A program made the position numbers and the translations under genes. DNA of 64,000 bases from Undibacterium sp. KW1 (GTDB taxonomy: Bacteria > Pseudomonadota > Gammaproteobacteria > Burkholderiales > Burkholderiaceae_D): contig NZ_AP018439.1 of assembly GCF_009937955.1 (NCBI RefSeq), positions 2,232,001 to 2,296,000 of the forward strand, given 5' to 3'. A model generated the notes under the pieces. It was not told where the DNA came from, did no database searches, and saw only the letters and a program-made list of their open reading frames with translations. Of the stretch, positions 46,939 through 56,300 are shown one piece after another (positions within the stretch are counted from its first letter, which is position 1; each line of letters starts with the position of its first letter).

Positions 46939-47664
46939 TCAATCAGCTGACTGAGATACATGGGCGGACTGACAAGCAGCTTCTGCCCAGTGTAATGGTG
47001 GAGGAAGTCTGCTGACACTGAACTCCAGATGCAATACCCGACGTTGAATAGCGAGCTTTGCCTTGTCGGATGCATGGAGTAACAAGGGTTTCATCAATAA
47101 CATATCGCCCGCTCGCATAGCACAAGTCTCGTGCATGGCAGTCTGGCTAATGTCCAGGACCTGGCTCTCGCTAAGTTTGCCAGATTGATGGCTGCCTGCG
47201 ATGACTTTCAGTGCAGCGTTCTCAGCACCAGCATCATCGAGGGCAATGCGGCATGTCAGCATTGCTTCCAGCACTGCCGCTGGTGGTTCAACGTAATGCA
47301 CATCTTTCTTGTAAGTCCATTTGCTGTAGCCAGCCAGTTCAGTTTTCTGGTTAACACAAATCGTCATATCCTGATGCCAGGACACCAGCCAATTATGATC
47401 AGCATTTTTATTGAAAAAGATGCTGCGCACTGTCTGGGCTCCTGCCATATTTGCAGCATTTAGCAGCGCATGCAGTTTGTCCCAGTTTAATGCGCGATGT
47501 ATGGACGGATAATTTTGCAATACCTGACGCACACCATATTGATCAGAAATGGACTGGCAGGCTTGCCGCAATCGCTGTAATTCAGGCTCATCCAGAAAGC
47601 CCGGCAAGATGACAAAACCCTGGCTGGCCAGGGTTTCTGCGATGCCTGAAGCTTTGTGATGCAT
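46939..47664 (-). CDS. Phytanoyl-CoA dioxygenase (PhyH) family oxygenase
   Basis: This 241-residue protein is a predicted iron(II)/2-oxoglutarate oxygenase. The HxD motif is in VSWHQDMTICV, and the third ligand and the 2-oxoglutarate arginine are in LLLHASDKAKLAIQRRVLHLEFS. The start ATG 47664 overlaps the upstream esterase stop (TAATG), so the two are coupled. The substrate is unknown. Confidence 0.85.
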   Translation of the reverse strand: MHHKASGIAETLASQGFVILPGFLDEPELQRLRQACQSISDQYGVRQVLQNYPSIHRALNWDKLHALLNAANMAGAQTVRSIFFNKNADHNWLVSWHQDMTICVNQKTELAGYSKWTYKKDVHYVEPPAAVLEAMLTCRIALDDAGAENAALKVIAGSHQSGKLSESQVLDISQTAMHETCAMRAGDMLLMKPLLLHASDKAKLAIQRRVLHLEFSVSRLPPPLHWAEAACQSAHVSQSAD

Positions 47665-48338
47665 TAAGCCTGCAAGACTTTTTTCAGCCACAGGCTGATG
47701 TCATCCACTTCTTCAGGACAAACGGAATGCGGCATCATGTATTCATGCCATTCCACCTGATAGCCCAGTTCTTTCAGCAGATCGCGCGATTGTTCGGCAC
47801 GCTGTATCTGGATGACGTTATCGCCACGGCCATGGGCCTGGAAGATGGGCGTATTTTGGTTCGCCGCATGGCGTTCTTCGATAATCACGTCACGCAAGGG
47901 CACATAGCCAGACAGGCACAGCAAGCCAGCCAGTTTTTCGTGATAACGCAGACCAGTCTGCAAAGTCATGGCGCAACCTTGAGAAAAACCAGCCAGGATG
48001 ATGCGCTCAGACGGTATGCCGCGTGCATTTTCGCGGGCGATCAATTGCTCTATGCGTTTTTGTGACAGGCGTAAGCCAGCTTCATCTTCACGCTTGGCGA
48101 TATCCGTACCGAGGATATCGTACCAGGAGCGCATGACATAGCCACCATTGATAGTGACTGGCATGGTCGGCGCATTCGGGAAGACGAAACGTATGCCAGG
48201 GTTGCCACGCAAATCCAGTTCTCTGACGATGGGGACAAAATCATTTGCATCTGCACCCAGGCCATGCATCCATATGATGGCAACGGTCGGGTTAGGTGCG
48301 CTTTCCAGCTCTACGGTTTCTAAAATATCTTGTGTCAT
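47664..48338 (-). CDS. Phospholipase/carboxylesterase family hydrolase
   Basis: This 224-residue alpha/beta hydrolase is close to bacterial carboxylesterase 2. The oxyanion region is WMHGLGADANDF, the nucleophile is in AGFSQGCAMT, and the catalytic Asp and His are near RGDNVIQ and YMMPHSVCPEE. It is soluble. It overlaps the gene before it (ATGA) and the one after it. Confidence 0.92.
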   Translation of the reverse strand: MTQDILETVELESAPNPTVAIIWMHGLGADANDFVPIVRELDLRGNPGIRFVFPNAPTMPVTINGGYVMRSWYDILGTDIAKREDEAGLRLSQKRIEQLIARENARGIPSERIILAGFSQGCAMTLQTGLRYHEKLAGLLCLSGYVPLRDVIIEERHAANQNTPIFQAHGRGDNVIQIQRAEQSRDLLKELGYQVEWHEYMMPHSVCPEEVDDISLWLKKVLQA

Positions 48339-48877
48339 GATGATTTTCGGGGAGAAGAAAAATAAGCTGCCAGTTTGACCGACAGCAACAGCAGGCCACA
48401 GGGTAGCCAGACGGTCAGTAGTTCAGATTGTATTACACGCCAGCCGCGTGCTGTCAGAAAGCGATTTACGCCTATCGGTGATACCTCAATGAATTGCCAA
48501 GGGAAGAAATAGCGCTCTTCTGTCAGTGGCCAGAAAAATTCCACACCTAGTCCACCTGTAGTCAGTGCATCCAGCAGGCCATGTGAAATGGTGGCGAAGG
48601 CAATGAACAGCCAGCAAACCAGAATAGAACTACGCAAGCGTGTATGAAATATACTGGCCAGACTGGCGACCAGCATGGCAAATACAATGGAGTGGCTAAA
48701 GCCGCGATGACCAAAGGCTGATTCATAAGCAATGCCAAGCTTGAAGGCAATGACATCAAGGTCAGGCAAGATCGCGGCCAGCATACCCGTTAGCACGAGA
48801 GGCCAGGGCAGGCGTTTTTGCCCCAAGATCAGGCCCAAAGTCAGCGGCACTACAGGATGCGTCAGTATGGTTGCCAT
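48335..48877 (-). CDS. YdjM-family membrane-bound metal-dependent hydrolase
   Basis: This 180-residue protein belongs to the YdjM (LexA-binding, inner membrane-associated putative hydrolase) family. ATILTHPVVPLTLGL, the AAILPDLDVIAF motif and FGHRGFSHSIVFAML carry the His/Asp residues thought to bind metal. There are about four membrane segments. ATG 48877 fits the family start. It overlaps the esterase start by 4 nt. Function is not established. Confidence 0.85.
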   Translation of the reverse strand: MATILTHPVVPLTLGLILGQKRLPWPLVLTGMLAAILPDLDVIAFKLGIAYESAFGHRGFSHSIVFAMLVASLASIFHTRLRSSILVCWLFIAFATISHGLLDALTTGGLGVEFFWPLTEERYFFPWQFIEVSPIGVNRFLTARGWRVIQSELLTVWLPCGLLLLSVKLAAYFSSPRKSS

Positions 48878-48896
48878 CGTTGTCGATGTTTGCTGT

Positions 48897-49523
48897 TCAG
48901 GCAGAGGCAGATGGAGTCTTGGCGCGTATCGCGTTTTTAGGGCGGAAAGCCTTGCAGATGCTGTCATCCGTCTCTATGTACGGGCCACCTATCAAGTCTA
49001 TGCAATAGGGGACTGCTACAAAAATGCCGGCAACGATTTGCTTGCCTTCTGCATCCTTCAGGCCTTCCAGGGTTTCCTTGATGGATTTGGGCTGACCTGG
49101 CAAGTTCAAAATCAATGCAGCATGGTCTGGTGTTTCGCGTATTACCGCCACCTGGCGTGACAGGATGGCTGTCGGCACAAATTGCAGACTGATCTGGCGC
49201 ATTTGCTCGCCAAAGCCCGGCATTTCCTTGGTGGAGACTGCCAGTGTCGCTTCAGGTGTCACATCACGCCTGGACGGGCCAGTGCCGCCAGTGGTAATCA
49301 CGAGATGACATTGCTCTTCATCTACCAGAGCAATCAAGGCCTGTTCGATGGCCGCGCGTTCATCCGGGATCAGGCGTGTGACCATTTCCCATGGGCTGGA
49401 GAGAGCTTTGCCAAACCATTCCTGCAATGCGGGCAAGCCCTGGTCCTGATAAATGCCGGCAGAGGCGCGGTCTGAGATTGATACCAGGCCTATTTTGAGT
49501 TTTTCGCCATCTGCTACCGTCAT
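48897..49523 (-). CDS. mogA: Molybdopterin adenylyltransferase MogA
   Basis: MogA (208 residues) adenylylates molybdopterin before metal insertion. LKIGLVSISDRASAGIYQDQG is the N-terminal signature, and VITTGGTGPSRRDVTPEATL and LNLPGQPKSIKETLEGLKDAEG the binding motifs. Start ATG 49523 lies just after the yjgA stop; an in-frame ATG at 49544 would overlap yjgA. It may support a molybdoenzyme, in line with XdhC elsewhere in the window. Confidence 0.93.
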   Translation of the reverse strand: MTVADGEKLKIGLVSISDRASAGIYQDQGLPALQEWFGKALSSPWEMVTRLIPDERAAIEQALIALVDEEQCHLVITTGGTGPSRRDVTPEATLAVSTKEMPGFGEQMRQISLQFVPTAILSRQVAVIRETPDHAALILNLPGQPKSIKETLEGLKDAEGKQIVAGIFVAVPYCIDLIGGPYIETDDSICKAFRPKNAIRAKTPSASA

Positions 49524-49533
49524 TTGTCCAGAC

Positions 49534-50148
49534 TCACTTGTCATCAAACTCATCGTCTTCTTCATCCAGGTCTGCATCATCCGCTTCGTCCGCGTTGGCT
49601 GCAGCTTTGGATTTTTGCAAATCTTTCAAAATCTGGAAGATTTCGCGATAAGCCTTCGGCGGTTTGTTTTCAGCCTGTTCTTTACGCGCATTGCGTATCA
49701 TGGTGCGCAATTGCTGTACGTCGAGCTGAGGGTGTTCAGCCATCAACTCTGTCAGGGCATTATCATCTGCCAGCAATTTGTCGCGGCGACGCTCCAGCGC
49801 ATGCATGGCGGCAGTCTCGGCCTTGGATGCACCTTTCCAGCTGTCGATGGTTTTCTGGATCAGGGCAATTTCTTCCTCATCCAGGGTGCGCATTTTCTTG
49901 CCTACATATTGCATCTGGCGACGGCGGCCTTCGTGATCCTTGATTTGCTGGCATTCCAGAATGGCATCGCGCACGTCTTCTGGCATCGGTACGCGCTTGA
50001 CGCGTTCACGTGGCTGCTCGACCAATTCTTGCCCCAGCTTCTGCAAGGCGGTCATTTCGCGCTTTAACTGGGATTTTGATGGGCGGTCGTATTCTGGTTC
50101 GAACTCACTGGACTGATAGCCACATGAGCCACGATTTGGATTTGGCAT
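49534..50148 (-). CDS. yjgA: Ribosome-associated protein YjgA/DarP
   Basis: This 204-residue protein is a YjgA/DarP homologue, which acts in large ribosomal subunit assembly. SKSQLKREMTALQKLGQELVE and EGRRRQMQYVGKKMRTLD match the family, as does the QQLRTMIRNARKEQAENKPPKAYREIFQ stretch. The C-terminus is very acidic (runs of D and E). It is divergent from pmbA and leads the minus-strand chain. Confidence 0.93.
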   Translation of the reverse strand: MPNPNRGSCGYQSSEFEPEYDRPSKSQLKREMTALQKLGQELVEQPRERVKRVPMPEDVRDAILECQQIKDHEGRRRQMQYVGKKMRTLDEEEIALIQKTIDSWKGASKAETAAMHALERRRDKLLADDNALTELMAEHPQLDVQQLRTMIRNARKEQAENKPPKAYREIFQILKDLQKSKAAANADEADDADLDEEDDEFDDK

Positions 50149-50337
50149 AATTCTGCGCCTTTACTATTAACTTAATGAAACGGCTGCTATGATACCCTTT
50201 TTAGCTTGGAATTACCTAAAATCAAGCTGCGATTGACCCATAAGTGACCCATTTATGGTGTGAATCAAGGTAAATAATTAGGATATTTCCCTTTGGCCAT
50301 TTGGTCATTTAGCATTGACAAACATAGAATCCCATCC

Positions 50338-51690
50338 ATGAGCAAACCAGTTTTTACCCATACCCAGGACCAGTTAAAGCAAATCGCGCAGGATATGTTG
50401 CGTTTCGCCCGTGAAAAAGGGGCATCGGATGCGGCAGTGGAGATCAGTGAAGGTGGCGGTCTGTCCATCAGCGTACGCAAGGGCAAGGTAGAGACCATAG
50501 AGCAAAACCGCGACAAGGGCATAGGTATTACGGTATATATCGGTCAGCGCCGTGGCAATGCCAGTACTTCGGATTTTTCCGAGCAAGCCCTGCGTGACTC
50601 TGTCGATGCGGCCTACAATATTGCCCGTTTTACAGCAGAAGATGACTGCGCCGGCTTGCCTGAAGCAGATTTGCTGGAAATGGCACCGCGCGATCTCAAG
50701 CTGTGCTACCCATGGCTGATCACCGCCGAAGAGGCCATAGAGCTGGCAAAACGCACTGAGGCGGCAGCTTTTGCGGTGGACAAGCGTATCACCAATAGCG
50801 AGGGGGCCAGTGTACATGCCCAGCAATCTCATTTTGTGGCTGCCAATTCGCGCGGTTTCATGGGCGGCTATCCGATTTCCCGTCACACGATCTCGGTGGC
50901 ACCTATTGCAGGCAAGGGCGCAAAAATGCAAAGGGATGACTGGTATTCTTCCCAGCGTAGCGCCAAAAAACTGGCAAATCCAGAAGAGATAGGTCGTTAT
51001 GCCGCCGAGCGTGCCTTGGCCAAGTTGAATGCGCGCCAGTTGGACACTCGCAAATGCCCTGTCCTGTTTGAGGCGCCACTGGCGGCCGGTTTGCTGGGGG
51101 CATTGGTGCAGGCAACCTCTGGTGGTGCCTTGTACCGCAAATCGACTTTCCTGCTTGACTCTCTGGGTACGCAGATTTTCCCGTCCCACGTACAGGTGAT
51201 AGAAGACCCGCATGTCATCGGCGCTGTCGGCTCTTCACCATTTGATGATGAGGGCGTAAAAACCCAAAAGCGCAATGTTGTCACTGACGGTGTCTTGCAA
51301 GGCTATTTCCTATCTACTTATTCTGCCCGCAAACTGGGCATGCAAACGACGGGTAATGCTGGTGGCTCGCACAATCTGACATTGACATCCAGTTTGACCA
51401 AGCGTGCAGACAATTTCGCGGGCATGCTTAAAAAAATGGGAACTGGCTTGCTGGTGACTGAGTTGATGGGGCAGGGCGTCAATTATGTGACGGGTGATTA
51501 CTCACGCGGTGCATCTGGCTACTGGGTAGAGAATGGCGTGATCCAGTACGCAGTGGAAGAAATCACTATTGCTGGCAATATGCGTGAAATGTTCCAGCAA
51601 ATTGTCGCTATCGGCAATGACACCCTCGTGCGCGGTACCAAGGAGACTGGTTCCATCCTCATAGAAAGCATGACGATTGCCGGCAGCTAA
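50338..51690 (+). CDS. pmbA: TldE/PmbA-family metalloprotease subunit
   Basis: PmbA (450 residues) acts with TldD, which matures small peptides such as microcin B17 and supports protein turnover. The YTGDYSRGASGYWVENG-type stretch (TGDYSRGASGYWVENG) and the GNAGGSHNLTL region are family signatures. ATG 50338 has a weak ribosome-binding site; an in-frame start lies at 50293. Length equals the E. coli protein. tldD is not in the window. Confidence 0.94.
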   Translation: MSKPVFTHTQDQLKQIAQDMLRFAREKGASDAAVEISEGGGLSISVRKGKVETIEQNRDKGIGITVYIGQRRGNASTSDFSEQALRDSVDAAYNIARFTAEDDCAGLPEADLLEMAPRDLKLCYPWLITAEEAIELAKRTEAAAFAVDKRITNSEGASVHAQQSHFVAANSRGFMGGYPISRHTISVAPIAGKGAKMQRDDWYSSQRSAKKLANPEEIGRYAAERALAKLNARQLDTRKCPVLFEAPLAAGLLGALVQATSGGALYRKSTFLLDSLGTQIFPSHVQVIEDPHVIGAVGSSPFDDEGVKTQKRNVVTDGVLQGYFLSTYSARKLGMQTTGNAGGSHNLTLTSSLTKRADNFAGMLKKMGTGLLVTELMGQGVNYVTGDYSRGASGYWVENGVIQYAVEEITIAGNMREMFQQIVAIGNDTLVRGTKETGSILIESMTIAGS

Positions 51691-51730
51691 TCGGTACTGA
51701 AGATTGTTGCGCTAGTATTGAACAGTGTAG

Positions 51731-51759
51731 AAAAAGACCATTATTGCGATGGTCTTTTT
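51731..51759. terminator. Bidirectional terminator between pmbA and livF
   Basis: AAAAAGACCAT and ATGGTCTTTTT form an 11-bp stem with a 7-nt loop and T-runs on both sides. Confidence 0.9.
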
Positions 51760-51761
51760 TC

Positions 51762-52475
51762 TTATGCACCCAAGTAAGCTTCTATCACCTTGGGATTGCT
51801 GAGCAGGTTGGCGCCGGTGTCGCTGAGAACGATATTGCCGTTTTCCAGCACATAGCCATGTTTGGCGATTTTCAACGCCTGCCTGACGTTCTGCTCCACC
51901 AGCAGGATGCTGAGGCCGGTTGCATTGATTTCTTTGAGGATGCGGAAAATCTCCTGTACTACCAGCGGAGCCAGCCCCATGGAAGGTTCATCCAGCAGCA
52001 GCGCTTTGGGCTTTGCCATCAAAGCACGGCCTATGGCAAGCATTTGCTGTTCACCGCCTGACAAATTACCCGCCAGGCCCGTTGCTCGGTTTTTCAATAC
52101 GGGGAAAAGGGTATATACCCATTCCATGTCCTGTCCTATCTGTGCCTTGTCCTTGCGGGTGTAGGCACCCAGCTCCAGATTCTCCCTGACTGTGAGAGTG
52201 GTTAATATCGCCCGGCCTTCGGCGACCTGTACCACACCTTTTTGCACGATATGGTGGGGCGATGTCTGGCTGATTTCTTCGTCTTCCAGAAAAATTTTGC
52301 CAGCCGCTGATTTCAACAAGCCAGAAATCGCCAGCAGAGTTGTGCTTTTCCCAGCACCGTTGGCGCCAACAAGGGCAGTGATTTCCCCAGTATTGATGGC
52401 CAGGCTGATACCTTTGACGGCTGCGATATGACCATACATGACATGCAAGTCCTGAACCCGCAAGATTTGAGTCAT
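51762..52475 (-). CDS. livF: Branched-chain amino acid ABC transporter ATPase LivF
   Basis: LivF (237 residues) is one of two nucleotide-binding subunits. Walker A is GANGAGKST, the signature is NLSGGEQQMLAIGRAL, and Walker B is LLLDEPSMGLAP. Its start overlaps the livG stop by 4 nt. The system imports leucine, isoleucine and valine or related amino acids; the exact substrate is unproven. Confidence 0.95.
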   Translation of the reverse strand: MTQILRVQDLHVMYGHIAAVKGISLAINTGEITALVGANGAGKSTTLLAISGLLKSAAGKIFLEDEEISQTSPHHIVQKGVVQVAEGRAILTTLTVRENLELGAYTRKDKAQIGQDMEWVYTLFPVLKNRATGLAGNLSGGEQQMLAIGRALMAKPKALLLDEPSMGLAPLVVQEIFRILKEINATGLSILLVEQNVRQALKIAKHGYVLENGNIVLSDTGANLLSNPKVIEAYLGA

Positions 52476-53233
52476 TCTGCGTCCTCCTTGCCGAGATAAG
52501 CTTCAATTACATCCGGGTTGTTACGCACTTCTTCGGGTGTGCCTTCTGCAATGATTTTGCCAAAATTGAGTACAGCTATGCGGTCGCATAATTCCATCAC
52601 AAAGCGCATGTCGTGTTCTATCATGAAAATCGAAAAACCGCGGTTACGTATATTGACGATTTCTGCCATCAGTTCAGTTTTTTCTGCCGGGTTCATGCCA
52701 GCGACCGGTTCATCCAGTAACAGCAGTTTGGGCTGGGTGGCGAGGGCGCGGGCAAATTCCAGTTTGCGTTGTTCACCATACGACAGATTGTCGGCCAGCA
52801 TATGCGCTTTATGGTCCAGCCTGACCCAAGACAGTAATTCGTGCGCACGTTCTTTGGCTTTTCTTTCTGCGTCTTTGTAAGCTCCCAGATTGAACAGCAT
52901 GCTCGCTACGCCATAGTCGAGATGATCATGCATGCCGACCACGACGTTCTCCAGCAGGCTCATTTCCTTGAAAATGCGGATGTTCTGGAATGTGCGGGCA
53001 ACGCCGAGTTGCGTGATCTTGTGGCTGGCGACCGAAGTCAGATCATGATTATTGAAGCGCAACTCGCCACTGCTGGGGCGCAACAGGCCGGTAATCAAAT
53101 TGACGATGGTGGTTTTCCCGGCACCATTAGGGCCAATCAAGCCATAGATACTGCCCTGGGGCATGGTAAAGCTGACATCCTGCAATACTCGCAGGCCGCC
53201 AAAATTTTTACTGACAGAACGTAATTCCAGCAT
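52472..53233 (-). CDS. livG: Branched-chain amino acid ABC transporter ATPase LivG
   Basis: LivG (253 residues) is the partner ATPase. Walker A is GPNGAGKTT, the signature is LSYGEQRKLEFARAL and Walker B is LLLDEPVAGMNP. The characteristic VARTFQNIRIFKEM stretch of LivG is present. It abuts livM. Confidence 0.95.
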   Translation of the reverse strand: MLELRSVSKNFGGLRVLQDVSFTMPQGSIYGLIGPNGAGKTTIVNLITGLLRPSSGELRFNNHDLTSVASHKITQLGVARTFQNIRIFKEMSLLENVVVGMHDHLDYGVASMLFNLGAYKDAERKAKERAHELLSWVRLDHKAHMLADNLSYGEQRKLEFARALATQPKLLLLDEPVAGMNPAEKTELMAEIVNIRNRGFSIFMIEHDMRFVMELCDRIAVLNFGKIIAEGTPEEVRNNPDVIEAYLGKEDAE

Positions 53234-54112
53234 TTAGCTAACCTTTCCGGAGCTTGACGATGTTAACTTTTTGCGAAAGTTTCTGATTCTTGCCGGGTCC
53301 CAGATGCCTTTGGGTAAATACAGGATGACCAGTATCAGTATCAGGCCATTGGCTGCCAGACGGAAGTCTTTCAGCGAGTGCATGAATTCTGGCAACAGAG
53401 TCAGGCTGCTACTGCCTATCAGCGGGCCTATCAGATTGCTGGTGCCGCCAAAGACTGCCATGGTCAATATATCTACTGCATTTTCAAATGCATAATTACC
53501 TGGACCTATCGTGAAGGTGTAGTGTGCATTCAGACCACCGGCAATACCCGCGATGGATGCTCCCATGACAAAGGCCAGCAATTTGTAGCCACCGACATTG
53601 ACGCCCATGAGCCTGGCGGCAATCTCGTCCTCCTTGATCGCTTCAAAGGCGCGGCCTGTCTTGGAACGCCTCATCCTCGCAAGAATGAACAAGATGGCTG
53701 CCAGCAAGAGCACGATATGCCACCATTCGGTTTTTTGTGGAATACCATTCAGACCCATGGGGCCGCCAGTGATTTCCATATTCAGGACGATGACACGTAC
53801 TACTTCACCAAAGCCTAGCGTTGCCATGGCCAGGTAAACACCGGACAGACGCAGCGTAGGTATGCCTATGATCAGCGCAACAATTGCTGGCATGATGGCA
53901 CCTGCCAGCAATGCCAGCGGGAACGGCAATGCCGTCTGCATGCTGATCATGGAGGCGGTATAGGCACCTATGCCCATGAAGGCCGCATTGGCCAGTGACA
54001 GCAAGCCACAAGACAAGGTCAGGTAAATCGAAAGAGCCAGCATGGCATTGATGCCTATGCCAAAAATGACTGTGCTATAAATAGCCCAAAAACCATCCCA
54101 CCATTCAAGCAT
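53234..54112 (-). CDS. livM: Branched-chain amino acid ABC transporter permease LivM
   Basis: LivM (292 residues) is an inner-membrane permease with about eight or nine helices. LSCGLLSLANAAFMGIGAYTA and the RLMGVNVGGYKLLAFVMGA coupling loop (with KEDEIAARLMG) match the family. ATG 54112 follows the livH stop (TAA at 54117-54119) by 4 nt, with AAAGGCG upstream; a longer start at 54202 is rejected. Confidence 0.94.
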   Translation of the reverse strand: MLEWWDGFWAIYSTVIFGIGINAMLALSIYLTLSCGLLSLANAAFMGIGAYTASMISMQTALPFPLALLAGAIMPAIVALIIGIPTLRLSGVYLAMATLGFGEVVRVIVLNMEITGGPMGLNGIPQKTEWWHIVLLLAAILFILARMRRSKTGRAFEAIKEDEIAARLMGVNVGGYKLLAFVMGASIAGIAGGLNAHYTFTIGPGNYAFENAVDILTMAVFGGTSNLIGPLIGSSSLTLLPEFMHSLKDFRLAANGLILILVILYLPKGIWDPARIRNFRKKLTSSSSGKVS

Positions 54113-54116
54113 ATTG

Positions 54117-54998
54117 TTACGCCTTTCTTTCCAGTACTCTGCCGAACATACCGGAAGGGCGTACCAGCAAGATGATAAATAACAGACCAAAAGCCACCGC
54201 ATCGCGGAAATCGCTCGATATATAAGCGACGCTCATCACTTCAGCAAAGCCCAGGAACAAGCCGCCTATCATGGCACCGCGTATATCGCCCATGCCACCC
54301 AGGATAATCACGGCAATGCCCTTATGCAGCATCGGTTGCCCCATGAAAGGGGAGATGGCATTGAACGACAGGCCGACCAGTACACCGGCAGCGCCGCCCA
54401 GTGCTGCTGCGGCAAACGAAGTCAGGAAAAACAGACCCTCGACATTGATACCGAGCAGATAAGCAGCCTTGGGAGATTCCGCAATCGCCCGCAAGGCGCG
54501 GCCTATTTGCGTGCGGCGCATGACTTGTAGTAGCACCAGCATGAGGATAAAGGCAATCACGACAATCGCCATTTGTACCGCCGTCAGATGTAAATTGCCA
54601 AGGCTGAAGCTTTCTTCCGGGATAGTACCAAAAGGGAAGCGTTTGTTTTCTGCACCAAAAATCCCCTGGGATATATTGGTGATCATGATGGCCACGCCTA
54701 TGGTAGCTATCATCGGTGCCAGATGCGGCGCATTGCGCTGACGCAAAGGACGCAAGACCAGGAAATCGACGACCACGCCCAGCAATCCACAGGCCAGCAT
54801 GGACAGCAACATCGCCATCCATAAAGACATCTGGAACGAGCTGACCAGTAGCAGGGCCATATAACTGCCCAGCATGAAGATGGCACCGTGCGATAAATTG
54901 ATGACGCCAAGAACGCCGAACACCAGCGTAAATCCTAAAGCAAAAAGCGCATATACGCTGCCCAGCGTCAGGGCGTTAATGAGTTGTTGTGCCAGCAT
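54117..54998 (-). CDS. livH: Branched-chain amino acid ABC transporter permease LivH
   Basis: LivH (293 residues) is the second permease, with about eight helices. QLINALTLGSVYALFALGFTLVFGVLGVINLSHGAIFMLG is the family start, and the coupling loop is RALRAIAESPKAAYLLGINVE. It lies 150 bp downstream of livK, with a strong hairpin between. Confidence 0.94.
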   Translation of the reverse strand: MLAQQLINALTLGSVYALFALGFTLVFGVLGVINLSHGAIFMLGSYMALLLVSSFQMSLWMAMLLSMLACGLLGVVVDFLVLRPLRQRNAPHLAPMIATIGVAIMITNISQGIFGAENKRFPFGTIPEESFSLGNLHLTAVQMAIVVIAFILMLVLLQVMRRTQIGRALRAIAESPKAAYLLGINVEGLFFLTSFAAAALGGAAGVLVGLSFNAISPFMGQPMLHKGIAVIILGGMGDIRGAMIGGLFLGFAEVMSVAYISSDFRDAVAFGLLFIILLVRPSGMFGRVLERKA

Positions 54999-55106
54999 GG
55001 GTATCCAGATGATGAGGATTGCTTCGTTTCATGCGCAGATGCAGGCCGGCCATCAATGCATGTAGAAGGGATGAAAATTATCCCAGCAAGAGAAGTCGTA
55101 AAACAT

Positions 55107-55143
55107 CTGCCCCTCACCCCTGGCTTGCCAGGGGGAGGGGCAG
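55107..55143 (-). repeat. Strong G+C-rich hairpin between livK and livH
   Basis: CTGCCCCTC-A-CCCCTGGC and GCCAGGGGGAGGGGCAG form about 17 base pairs with one bulged A and a tiny loop. There is no T-run, so it is more like an RNA stabiliser or a REP-like repeat than a terminator. It would lower downstream expression relative to livK or protect the livK mRNA end. Confidence 0.8.
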
Positions 55144-55151
55144 GTATGCAT

Positions 55152-56300
55152 TTATTTCAGCAATACAAATTTGCCGCCTTTGGCAATATTGACGATAGCA
55201 TCTTGCTGTGCGTCATAGCCAGCTTCCTTGCCATCCTTCGGTGCAGCACGGCGGAATGCAAATTTGCCAGTGGCACCTTCAATCTTCACGGCTGGCAGTG
55301 CATCGCGCAATGCCAGGCGATCTTTTTCAAGGTTGCCGCTCAGGCTGACTTTTTTCAAAGCTTCTGCAACGATGTGCATGGCATCAAACGCCTGCGCCGC
55401 AAACTGGTCAGGGTCGGAACCAAATTTTGCTTTGTAGTCAGCCATGAAGCTCTTGTTGGCAGCAGATGGGTTTTCAGCAGACCATGGGCTGCCCATCAGG
55501 GTATTGTCAGCAGCGTCTTTGGCGATTTCAAACAGTTTTGGTGAATTAAAACCATTACCGCCGACGAATGGCTGTTTCATGCCGAGTGAGCGGGTTTGCA
55601 GGATGATATTTGCCGCTTCTTCCGCCAGGCAGGAGCAAACGATGGCATCAGGATTGGATGCCTTGATCTTGGTCAGCTGTGCCTTGAAATCCACGTCGCC
55701 CTTGGCATAGGTTTCGGTATCCGTGACCGGGATTTTTTGTTCAGCCAGTGCGCTTTTGAAAACATCATAGCCACTCTTGGTGAAAGCATCATCGTTGCCA
55801 TACAGGATGGCGACTTTCTTGATATTGAATTGCTTAACCGCTGCGCGCGTAGTCACTGGCAATACATCGGCTTCCATGACGGAATTGCGGAAAGTGAATG
55901 GCCCCATATTGGTAATGCCATCAGCAGTGTTGCTGGTGCCAAATACAACAGTCTTGGTGGCATTGGCAATCGGGTCAGCGGCAAAGGCCGAGTTCGACAG
56001 GGTAGGGCCAAAAATCATCAATACTTTTTCCTGGAACAACAATTTCTTGAAGACATTGATGGCTTCTTCTTTTTTGCCTTGCTCATCTTCTGCAATCAGT
56101 TGTATCTTGTTGCCATTCACACCACCCTTGGCATTGATCTGGTCGGCTGCCAGCGTGAAGCCGTTTTTGATCGCTACGCCATATTTGGCGGCTGGGCCGG
56201 TCAGGGCTTCGGCAACGCCGATTTTGATATCGGCAGCCTGGCTCATTGTGGAATAGGCCAGGAAGGTGGCAGCGGCTAATAACTTAAGACGGTATGACAT
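55152..56300 (-). CDS. livK: Branched-chain amino acid-binding protein LivK/LivJ-like
   Basis: This 382-residue protein is the periplasmic binding protein of the Liv system. A signal peptide (about residues 1-22) ends MSQA-ADIKIG. The type 1 periplasmic fold has EALTGPAAKYGVAIKNG and NGNKIQLIAEDEQG near the start. ATG 56300 follows AGGAG; a longer in-frame start at 56453 is rejected. It is the first gene of the minus-strand Liv operon. Confidence 0.93.
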   Translation of the reverse strand: MSYRLKLLAAATFLAYSTMSQAADIKIGVAEALTGPAAKYGVAIKNGFTLAADQINAKGGVNGNKIQLIAEDEQGKKEEAINVFKKLLFQEKVLMIFGPTLSNSAFAADPIANATKTVVFGTSNTADGITNMGPFTFRNSVMEADVLPVTTRAAVKQFNIKKVAILYGNDDAFTKSGYDVFKSALAEQKIPVTDTETYAKGDVDFKAQLTKIKASNPDAIVCSCLAEEAANIILQTRSLGMKQPFVGGNGFNSPKLFEIAKDAADNTLMGSPWSAENPSAANKSFMADYKAKFGSDPDQFAAQAFDAMHIVAEALKKVSLSGNLEKDRLALRDALPAVKIEGATGKFAFRRAAPKDGKEAGYDAQQDAIVNIAKGGKFVLLK

